Origin: Streptomyces beijiangensis
Lineage (GTDB): Bacteria > Actinomycetota > Actinomycetes > Streptomycetales > Streptomycetaceae
Reading direction: 5' to 3'
Assembly (NCBI RefSeq): GCF_017315755.1
Contig: NZ_JAFLRJ010000126.1
Location: forward strand, 1 to 56,680
DNA: 56,680 nucleotides
Shown here: positions 50,510-56,680 of the stretch, one piece after another
How the letters are laid out: every line of letters starts with the position of its first letter
Position numbering within the stretch: position 1 is the first letter of the stretch
Notes under the pieces: generated by a model
Told to the model about the DNA's origin: nothing
Databases searched by the model: none
The model's input: the letters and a program-made list of their open reading frames with translations, nothing else
Made by a program: the position numbers and the translations under genes

Positions 50510-50980
50510 GTGGACAACAGGGACGTAGTCGGATCGTGGCTCTCCGGGCCGGGCGAGGCCACCAAGGACATGGCTGGTGGGGACTTCGGGTACCGGGGCA
50601 AGCGCCTCGGGCTGCCCGAGGAGGGGCGGGGCGCCATCGCGCCGCTGGGGCGCCGGTTCGGCGCCATCTTCATCGACTGGGCGCTGTGCATGGTGATCGC
50701 ATACGGCCTGATCGCACGCGGTGACCAGCACGCGGCCGGCAACTGGGCGCTGCTCGTCTTCTTCGTACTGAGCGCGCTGACCGTCTCGACGGTCGGGTTC
50801 ACCCCCGGCAAGCGGCTCCTCGGGCTGCGCGTCGTCTCGGAGAACGGCGGACGGCTGGGCGCCGGATGGGCCCTCGCGCGGTCCGTGCTGCTCTGCCTCG
50901 CCGTTCCGGCCCTGATCTGGGACCGCGACGGGCGCGGGCTGCACGACCGGCTCGCACGCGCCGTTCAGGTGCGTATCTGA
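50510..50980 (+). CDS. RDD-family membrane protein
   Basis: A 156-residue membrane protein with about three helices. RDD hallmarks: GRRFGAIFIDWALCM and TPGKRLLGLRVV, with WDRDGRGLHDRLARAVQV at the end. Function unknown; a transport or ion role is suggested for the family. The GTG at 50510 gives MDNRDVVGSW, the usual start in relatives; no strong ribosome site is seen. Divergent from glnA and followed by a strong hairpin. Confidence 0.87.
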   Translation: MDNRDVVGSWLSGPGEATKDMAGGDFGYRGKRLGLPEEGRGAIAPLGRRFGAIFIDWALCMVIAYGLIARGDQHAAGNWALLVFFVLSALTVSTVGFTPGKRLLGLRVVSENGGRLGAGWALARSVLLCLAVPALIWDRDGRGLHDRLARAVQVRI

Positions 50981-51004
50981 ATCCCGGCATACGGACAAAG
51001 AGAA

Positions 51005-51034
51005 GCGGCCCGGACCAATTCTGGTCCGGGCCGC
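51005..51034. terminator. Bidirectional terminator
   Basis: GCGGCCCGGACCA-ATTC-TGGTCCGGGCCGC is a perfect 13-bp stem with a 4-base loop. It lies between the convergent RDD and DUF4191 genes. Confidence 0.9.
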
Positions 51035-51079
51035 CTTGTGTGTACGTACGGGGAAGTGCGGGAAATGCGGGAACGGGCG

Positions 51080-51784
51080 TCAGCCCGTCTTGCCACCGCC
51101 GCGCGGCATCCGCGCGCCCTTCGGCATGGGGCCCTTGGGGAGCGGCATGTTCGACATCAGGTCGCCCATCGCGCGCAGCCGGTCGGTGGCCGACGTGACC
51201 TGCGCACCGGTCAGCACGCGCGGGAGCTTGAGCATCGTGGTGCGGACCTTCTTCAGCGGCACCTGGCCCTCGCCGTTGCCGACCATGATGTCGTGCACCG
51301 GGACGTCCACCACGATGCGGTTCATCTTCTTCTTCTCGGCCGCCAGCAGGGTCTTGACCCGGTTCGGGTTGCCCTCGGCCACCAGCACGATGCCAGCCTT
51401 GCCGACCGCGCGGTGCACCACGTCCTGACTGCGGTTCATCGCGACCGCAGGGGTCGTAGTCCAGCCGCGGCCCACGTTCTGGAGCACTGCGGCCGCCGCA
51501 CCGGGCTGGCCCTCCATCTGTCCGAAGGCCGCTCGCTCGGCGCGGCGTCCGAAGACGATCGCCATCGCGAGGAAGGCCAGCAGGAAGCCCAGGATTCCCA
51601 GGTAGATGGGGTGACCGATCAAGAAGCCGACGCCGAGGAGGATGCCGAAGACGACAACGCCCAGGCCCCCGACAATAAGACCGACCTTGGGGTCGGCCTT
51701 GCGGGTCATCTTGTAGGTCAGGGCGATCTGCTTGAGTCGCCCGGGGTTCTCAGACTCTGCGTCTGCTGTTGCCTTCCTCGCCAT
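51080..51784 (-). CDS. DUF4191 membrane protein
   Basis: A 234-residue protein with two adjacent transmembrane helices (about residues 33-55 and 58-80: VGLIVGGLGVVVFGILLGV; YLGILGFLLAFLAMAIVFG) and a cytosolic C-terminal domain ending in a Met/Pro/Gly/Lys tail. The family is confined to actinobacteria and of unknown function. Its place beside lipA, lipB and glnA is widely conserved. It follows the 68-residue gene by 31 bp on the same strand and may share its promoter. Confidence 0.9.
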   Translation of the reverse strand: MARKATADAESENPGRLKQIALTYKMTRKADPKVGLIVGGLGVVVFGILLGVGFLIGHPIYLGILGFLLAFLAMAIVFGRRAERAAFGQMEGQPGAAAAVLQNVGRGWTTTPAVAMNRSQDVVHRAVGKAGIVLVAEGNPNRVKTLLAAEKKKMNRIVVDVPVHDIMVGNGEGQVPLKKVRTTMLKLPRVLTGAQVTSATDRLRAMGDLMSNMPLPKGPMPKGARMPRGGGKTG

Positions 51785-51815
51785 GGCCAGAAGTTTACGC
51801 GGCCCACGCAGTGGA

Positions 51816-52022
51816 CTACGACGTCCGGGTGGCCACGGCCTCCACCACGTGCTGCGTCTCGGTCCGGTCCTTGGCCCTGCGGCGGTCTTCGAGCACGGAA
51901 GTCCAGGCGTTGCGGCGCGCGGTGTGCTGGCCGCGGCTCAGCAGAAGCGACTCGACGGCGCGGAGCGCGTCGGTCACGGACGGGATGGCGGTGGCGCGTA
52001 CGGACGAGGTCGCGGCCTGCAT
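51816..52022 (-). CDS. Small conserved actinobacterial protein
   Basis: 68 residues, basic and helical (SVTDALRAVESLLLSRGQHT; AWTSVLEDRRRAKDRTETQH). No known domain. The ATG at 52022 gives the compact form; a longer open frame would add a Pro/Ser-rich extension of unlikely composition. A TTGACC-17-TAACAC promoter lies about 70 bases upstream. Its position between lipA and the DUF4191 gene resembles that in other streptomycetes. Confidence 0.65.
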   Translation of the reverse strand: MQAATSSVRATAIPSVTDALRAVESLLLSRGQHTARRNAWTSVLEDRRRAKDRTETQHVVEAVATRTS

Positions 52023-52097
52023 GAGTGGGGTCCCCCCTCGGGACGGCGGCGGATACAGCGGGGATGCAGCTGTGCGTGAACCTAGGGTCACTGATTG

Positions 52098-52126
52098 GTG
52101 TTACCAAGGCATGTCCGGCCGGTCAA
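52098..52126 (-). promoter_or_regulatory. Promoter of the small gene and DUF4191 gene
   Basis: Minus strand TTGACC (52126-52121), 17-bp spacer, TAACAC (52103-52098). Predicted start near 52091, about 70 bases before the ATG at 52022. Confidence 0.5.
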
Positions 52127-52269
52127 ACGCGAATGAAACCTTGACGCCACCCCTGAAACAGCGGACGCGGCCCGTCCGGCCCCCTCACCTGCGGGGACCG
52201 TACGGACCGCGTAATCTCGGCCATTACTCAGCGGTAGGTGTGCGTGTTCCGTTTCACACGGCCGCAGTT

Positions 52270-53223
52270 TCACACGGCGAGTGCCGCGCGGCGCTCCATG
52301 GCCTGCTGGAAGAGACGGCCCGCGCGGTACGAGGAACGGACCAGCGGGCCCGACATGACCCCGGAGTAGCCGATCTCGTCGGCCTCCTCCTTGAGCTCCA
52401 CGAACTCGGCGGGCTTCACCCAGCGCTCGACGGGGTGGTGCCGCGCGGAGGGGCGCAGGTACTGGGTGATCGTGATGAGCTCGCAACCCGCGTCGTACAG
52501 GTCCTGCAGCGCCTGGCTGATCTCCTCGCGCTCCTCGCCCATGCCCAGGATGAGGTTGGACTTGGTGACCAGACCGGCCTCGCGGGCCTTGGTGATGACC
52601 TCGAGCGAGCGCTCGTAACGGAAGCCGGGGCGGATGCGCTTGAAGATGCGCGGGACCGTCTCCACGTTGTGGGCCAGCACCTCGGGGCGCGAGGAGAAGA
52701 CCTCGGCGAGCTGCTCGGGGACCGCGTTGAAGTCGGGGATCAGGAGCTCGACCTTCGTACGGCCGGCCTCGCGCTCCGCCGTCATCGCGTGGATCCGGCG
52801 CACGGTCTCCGCGTACAGCCAGGCACCGCCGTCCTCCAGGTCGTCGCGTGCGACGCCCGTGATGGTGGCGTAGTTCAGGTCCATCGTGACGACGGACTCG
52901 CCCACGCGGCGCGGCTCGTCCAGGTCGAGCGCGGCGGGCTTGCCCGTGTCGATCTGGCAGAAGTCGCAGCGCCTCGTGCACTGGTCGCCGCCGATGAGGA
53001 AGGTCGCCTCGCGGTCTTCCCAGCACTCGTAGATGTTGGGACAGCCCGCCTCCTGGCAGACCGTGTGCAGACCCTCGGACTTCACCAGGGCCTGCATCTT
53101 GGTGTACTCGGGGCCCATCTTCGCCCGGGTCTTGATCCACTCGGGCTTGCGCTCGATGGGGGTCTGGCTGTTCCGGACCTCCAGACGCAGCATCTTGCGT
53201 CCGTCGGGTGCGACTGCGGACAC
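52270..53223 (-). CDS. lipA: Lipoyl synthase
   Basis: A 317-residue radical-SAM enzyme that inserts two sulfurs into octanoyl groups on the E2 and H proteins. It has the auxiliary cluster motif [12 protein letters not shown] (Cx4Cx5C), the radical-[14 protein letters not shown] (Cx3Cx2C) and the C-terminal RSSYRAG whose Ser binds the auxiliary cluster. GTG start. It lies downstream of lipB on the same strand with about 100 bp between, matching the usual lipB-lipA order, and completes the lipoate pathway. Confidence 0.98.
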   Translation of the reverse strand: MSAVAPDGRKMLRLEVRNSQTPIERKPEWIKTRAKMGPEYTKMQALVKSEGLHTVCQEAGCPNIYECWEDREATFLIGGDQCTRRCDFCQIDTGKPAALDLDEPRRVGESVVTMDLNYATITGVARDDLEDGGAWLYAETVRRIHAMTAEREAGRTKVELLIPDFNAVPEQLAEVFSSRPEVLAHNVETVPRIFKRIRPGFRYERSLEVITKAREAGLVTKSNLILGMGEEREEISQALQDLYDAGCELITITQYLRPSARHHPVERWVKPAEFVELKEEADEIGYSGVMSGPLVRSSYRAGRLFQQAMERRAALAV

Positions 53224-53325
53224 GTCCGGCTCCCTCTACAGCTTCGAATCGTCGGCGGACACCAGGGTACGCCCGATATTTGTACGGTTATCTCTGGCCA
53301 ACCCCTGGTACGCAGGGGGCATTCC

Positions 53326-54123
53326 TCAGGCGGGGGTGTTCTCGACCGTGCGCGGCGCCAGGTCCGCGTTCTCCAGTACGTCCCTCAGGTGCTTCTCCGC
53401 CGACGGCAGGACCTCGGCGATCGTGACCTCGCGGCCCAGTTCGTACGAGAGCGATGTCACACCCGCGTCGCGGATGCCGCACGGGACGATCTTGTCGAAG
53501 AAGGTCGTGTCCGGATTGCAGTTGAGCGCGAAGCCGTGCATCGTCACGCCCTTGGCGACGCGGATGCCCATGGCGGCGATCTTGCGGTCCTCGCGGCGCT
53601 GGCCCGCGTTGGAGGGCGCGTACTCGGGCCCGTTCATCCGGGGGTCGAACTCGTCGTCCGTCAGACGCGGGTCGAAGTCCAGGGAGAGGCCGCCCAGCGA
53701 GGGGCGTTCCTCGACGGGGTCGCCGAGCACCCAGACGCCCGCGCGGCCCTCGACCCGGCTGGTGGCCACGCCGAAGTCGGCGCAGACCCTGATGAGGGCG
53801 TCCTCCAGGCGGCGCAGGTGCGCGATGACGTCCACGGGGCGGGGCAGTTTCTGGATCGGGTAGCCGATCAGCTGTCCGTAACCGTGCCAGGTGATCTTCC
53901 CGCCGCGGTCGACGTCCACGACCGGGGTGCCGTCCAGCGGCCGCTCGTTGTCGGCGGTGCGGCGGCCCGCCGTGTAGACCGGCGGGTGCTCCAGGAGCAG
54001 CACCGTGTCAGGGACCTCGTCCGCGAACCGTGCCGCATGCACCTCGCGCTGCTTCTGCCAGGCCTCCCGGTACTCGACGGCGAAATCGCCGAATCCCAGC
54101 CGGTCAAAACGCAGCTCACTCAC
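53326..54123 (-). CDS. lipB: Octanoyltransferase
   Basis: A 265-residue enzyme that moves octanoyl from acyl carrier protein to lipoyl domains. Motifs: [29 protein letters not shown], and the catalytic Lys in [10 protein letters not shown] and Cys in [11 protein letters not shown]. It is longer than E. coli LipB because of an inserted loop (near residues 140-185, [20 protein letters not shown]) typical of streptomycetes. GTG start. First gene of lipB-lipA. Confidence 0.97.
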   Translation of the reverse strand: MSELRFDRLGFGDFAVEYREAWQKQREVHAARFADEVPDTVLLLEHPPVYTAGRRTADNERPLDGTPVVDVDRGGKITWHGYGQLIGYPIQKLPRPVDVIAHLRRLEDALIRVCADFGVATSRVEGRAGVWVLGDPVEERPSLGGLSLDFDPRLTDDEFDPRMNGPEYAPSNAGQRREDRKIAAMGIRVAKGVTMHGFALNCNPDTTFFDKIVPCGIRDAGVTSLSYELGREVTIAEVLPSAEKHLRDVLENADLAPRTVENTPA

Positions 54124-54342
54124 GCCAGCTCCTCATCGCATGCCGATATCGCGCCCCAGCCACTGTACGACCGCGTCGAACACGCGCGTTCTCGGGGCAG
54201 AACGGCAGGCAGAAACGACACCTCCTCACACGATCGGATGAACGTGGGGCAAAGACGGCGGTACAGCCGGTGAGGGCCGCTAAATTCACGCCGTTCCATG
54301 AGGGCTGATCCCTGGCCCGGAAGGCAGGAGACCGTACAGCTG

Positions 54343-55830
54343 ATGTCGGAACGACCTCCGCAGCGCACGCCCAACCGCCAGCTCGCCGCGCTCATCGCCG
54401 AAGCCGGATTCTCCAATGCCGGGCTCGCCCGGCGGGTGGACCAGCTCGGGCTCGAGCACGGCCTCGACCTTCGGTACGACAAGACCTCGGTGACCCGGTG
54501 GCTGCGCGGCCAGCAGCCGCGCGGAACCACCCCCGCCCTCATCGCCGAGGTGTTCACCCGGCGTCTCGGGCGCCGTTTATCGGCGCAGGACCTGGGACTC
54601 GACGCCTGCGCCCCGGTGTACGCGGGGCTGGAATTCGCCGGTACGCCGGAGGAGGCCGTGGACATCGTCAGCGGGCTCTGGCGCAAGGACTCCGGCAGCC
54701 ATGCGGAGCTGCGGAAGATCGCCTTCACCCCCGCAGGGCTCGTGGTGCCCAGCAGGGACTGGCTGATCGGACGGGCCGACGACCGGGTGGGGCGCGGGGA
54801 CCCGGCCCCTGTCAACAGTGTGGTCAACGGTGCGAACAGCGGTTCGCGGATTCCGGTGCAGGGCGTGCAGGGGCGCGCCCCCGCACCGACCGTGCCGCGC
54901 CAGCGGACCACCGACCGCGGCCCCGGGCAGCGGGTCGTGGCGGGGGACATCGCGGCGCTGCGGTCCGTCGGGGAGCTCTTCAGATCGCTGGACCACGCGT
55001 ACGGGGGCGGGCACGCCCGGCAGGCCCTGGTGCGCTATCTGGAACACGAGGCCGAGCCCATGCTGCGCGGCGTCTACGGCGAGGCGACCGGGCGCAGGCT
55101 CTTCGCCGCCATCGCCGACCTGACCAGGCTCGCGGGCTGGACCTCGTACGACATCGCCGCCCACGGTCTCGCCCAGCGCTACTTCGTCCAGGCGCTCCGG
55201 CTCGCGCAGGCGGCGGGGGACCGGGCGTACGGCAGCTATGTGCTGGTGACGATGAGCCGGCAGGCCGTCTATCTGGGGCACGGGCGCGAGGCCGTGCAGC
55301 TGGCGCGCGTCGCCCAGCAGGGGGTGGGGGGTTCGGCGCCCCCCGTCGTACAGGCGCTGCTGCACTCGGTGGAGGCGCGCGGGCACGGGGTCCTCGCGGA
55401 GGTGCGGGCCTGCACGGCTTCTCTCGTACGGGCCGAGCGGGCGATGGAGGCGGCGCGGCCGGGGGATGAAGTCCCTTACTGGGCGCGGTTCTTCGACGAG
55501 GCGCAGCTGGCGGACGAATTCGGCCACTGCCACCGTGATCTGCAGCAGTTCCGGATGGCGGCGCAGTACGCGGAGCGGTCGCTGCAGATGCGCTCGCCCG
55601 TCTTCGCGCGCTCCCGGCTCTTCTGCCGGGTCGTGCTGGCCTCGGCGCGGCTCGGGCTCGGCGAGCTCGACCAGGCGTGCGCGCTGGGCGCGGAGGCGGC
55701 GCAGCAGGCGGGGGAGATGCGCTCCGCGCGGGCGGTGGAGTACGTGAGGGACTTCGAGCGGCGCCTGGAGCCCTATCGCGACGCGGCGGCGGTACGGGGG
55801 TACCGCGACCGCGTCGCGGCGTTCGGTTAG
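54343..55830 (+). CDS. NsdA-like regulator with helix-turn-helix-like N-terminus and TPR-type repeats
   Basis: A 495-residue Streptomyces regulator-type protein. The N-terminal region (NRQLAALIAEAGFSNAGLAR; TSVTRWLRGQQPRGTTPALI) resembles an Xre-like DNA-binding domain. The C-terminal half (from about 230) is helical repeats of TPR type (ALRLAQAAGDRAYGSYVLVT; MAAQYAERSLQMRS). NsdA-like members repress antibiotic production and differentiation, so a similar role is possible. The ATG at 54343 is chosen to match the family; a GGAG at 54327 is rather far, and an ATG at 54298 remains possible. Its stop interlocks with that of the convergent gene. Confidence 0.78.
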   Translation: MSERPPQRTPNRQLAALIAEAGFSNAGLARRVDQLGLEHGLDLRYDKTSVTRWLRGQQPRGTTPALIAEVFTRRLGRRLSAQDLGLDACAPVYAGLEFAGTPEEAVDIVSGLWRKDSGSHAELRKIAFTPAGLVVPSRDWLIGRADDRVGRGDPAPVNSVVNGANSGSRIPVQGVQGRAPAPTVPRQRTTDRGPGQRVVAGDIAALRSVGELFRSLDHAYGGGHARQALVRYLEHEAEPMLRGVYGEATGRRLFAAIADLTRLAGWTSYDIAAHGLAQRYFVQALRLAQAAGDRAYGSYVLVTMSRQAVYLGHGREAVQLARVAQQGVGGSAPPVVQALLHSVEARGHGVLAEVRACTASLVRAERAMEAARPGDEVPYWARFFDEAQLADEFGHCHRDLQQFRMAAQYAERSLQMRSPVFARSRLFCRVVLASARLGLGELDQACALGAEAAQQAGEMRSARAVEYVRDFERRLEPYRDAAAVRGYRDRVAAFG

Positions 55831-56680
55831 GCGGCCGCCTTGGCGGGGATCGGCGCGGTTCCGTATCCGGGTGCGATGCCGAAGTCGCGGAGGATCTCCT
55901 GGGCGGCCCGGCGCCCGGAGAACAGGGCGCCCTGGACCGTGCTGGTGTCCCGGTGGTCGCCGCATACGTAGAGCCCGGCGAGCAGGCGGACCGGGCGGCG
56001 CAGGTCGTGCGGCGGGTTCATGGCGGGGACCGCCTCGGGGTCGTGGTGGACGGCGAGAAGCTCCCAGTCGTCGGTGGGGGTGCCGTAGAGCGTCGCGAGC
56101 CGGGCGCGGACGGTCCGGTCCAGGTCGTCGGGCGGCGTACCGAGGACGGTCGTGGAGATCAGGGCCCGGCCGTCCGGCGCGCGCGTGGGGTCGACCTCGC
56201 TGATGACCGCGGTGTGCGAGACGGGGCTGTCGCGGTCGGCGTCCAGGAGCAGCGCCGGGTCGGTGAGCGGGGGCCCGGGCGCCGTGTGGTGGAGGACCGT
56301 CACCGGGTGGAAGGCGGGGACGCGCAGCCCCGGGAGGAGGCCGGCGGCGGCGCGGGCGCCGGTGGCGAGGAGCAGGCCGCGGCAGGAGAGTTCGCCGTGT
56401 TCCTCGGTGATGACGGAGTTGATCGCGACGGACTTCACGCGCACGCCGGTCCGTACCGTGCCGGGCGGCAGTGTCGCCGCGAGTCGCTCGGGGAGTACCG
56501 CGGCGCCGCCCGCCGGGATGCACAGGCGGCCCTGCGCGTAGCCGTGCAGGGCCAGGTCGGCGCAGCGGCTCGATGTGGTGAGGGCGGGGTCGCAGAGCAG
56601 CGCGGAGAGCAGCGGCCGGAGGAATCCGTCGACCGTACGGGGAGGGAGCCCGCGCTCGCGCAGAGCGGTCAGGGCGGGCT
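55827..56680 (-). CDS. FAD-dependent oxidoreductase (amine-oxidase/phytoene-desaturase-like), 5' end outside window
   Basis: The frame is open to the window edge, giving 284 C-terminal residues. The FAD-binding end GLYVCGDHRDTSTVQGALFS, followed by GRRAAQEIL, is characteristic of the NAD(P)/FAD amine-oxidase superfamily. The central region (GYAQGRLCIPAGGAAVLPER; ELSCRGLLLATGARAAA) fits too. The N-terminal Rossmann motif is not visible. Substrate unknown. Its stop (TAA at 55829-55827) overlaps the stop of the convergent regulator. Confidence 0.85.
   Translation of the reverse strand, partial: PALTALRERGLPPRTVDGFLRPLLSALLCDPALTTSSRCADLALHGYAQGRLCIPAGGAAVLPERLAATLPPGTVRTGVRVKSVAINSVITEEHGELSCRGLLLATGARAAAGLLPGLRVPAFHPVTVLHHTAPGPPLTDPALLLDADRDSPVSHTAVISEVDPTRAPDGRALISTTVLGTPPDDLDRTVRARLATLYGTPTDDWELLAVHHDPEAVPAMNPPHDLRRPVRLLAGLYVCGDHRDTSTVQGALFSGRRAAQEILRDFGIAPGYGTAPIPAKAAA

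Overview
The window is chromosomal DNA of a Streptomyces or very close relative. It has very high GC, GTG and TTG starts, tightly packed genes, and a conserved actinobacterial core block: lipB, lipA, a DUF4191 gene, an RDD gene, glnA and glnII. The block resembles, from memory, the stretch of the S. coelicolor chromosome that carries both glutamine synthetases and the lipoate genes. No tRNA, rRNA, CRISPR array, transposase or phage gene was seen.

Region by region. (1) 1-6300: the C-terminal part of a secreted pullulanase, a decayed receiver/SpoIIE-phosphatase pseudogene, a GNAT acetyltransferase, a tautomerase-fold isomerase, a DUF4230 protein and a TetR regulator. (2) 6376-15213: a glycan-use cluster with a divergent LacI regulator, a sugar-binding lipoprotein, two permeases, a GH5-like hydrolase and a GH38 alpha-mannosidase. 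Two nearly identical 14-bp operators (CTAAARCGCATTAG) lie in the divergent promoter region. No transport ATPase is encoded, so a shared one is implied. (3) 15270-20604: two large genes on the minus strand with no assignable function. One product has TULIP/P47-like sequence features. The other has a propeller-like N-terminus, an Ig-like segment and a helical, hydrophobic C-terminus. They have an unusually good housekeeping promoter, and this pair is the best candidate for an undescribed system. (4) 21051-28573: a DapB-like dehydrogenase with an AhpD-like protein, a ferredoxin reductase coupled to a PF10118 protein, a sigma-like membrane protein, a tyrosine phosphatase, a rhomboid-like protein and a lipoprotein. 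(5) 28601-35880: a secreted DUF1996 protein, a GH29 fucosidase, a NarL-type two-component system, an orphan winged-helix regulator and a DUF6891 protein interrupted in frame by a small palindromic repeat.

(6) 35969-50297: glnII, an oxidoreductase, an ArsC-like protein, a YihY protein, a flotillin, an rRNA-type methyltransferase, a 1435-residue HEAT-repeat protein, a SnoaL-like protein, a stand-alone TOPRIM protein, a histidine-rich metal-binding protein and glnA. glnA has a textbook four-box GlnR site; glnII has a weaker site with the same 11-nt period. (7) 50510-56680: RDD and DUF4191 membrane proteins, a small conserved protein, lipA, lipB, an NsdA-like regulator and an edge-truncated FAD oxidoreductase.

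Together this is central nitrogen and lipoate metabolism combined with saprophytic polysaccharide and glycan breakdown (starch, mannosides, fucosides), plus accessory genes. Strong inverted repeats mark many convergent gene ends and are listed individually.
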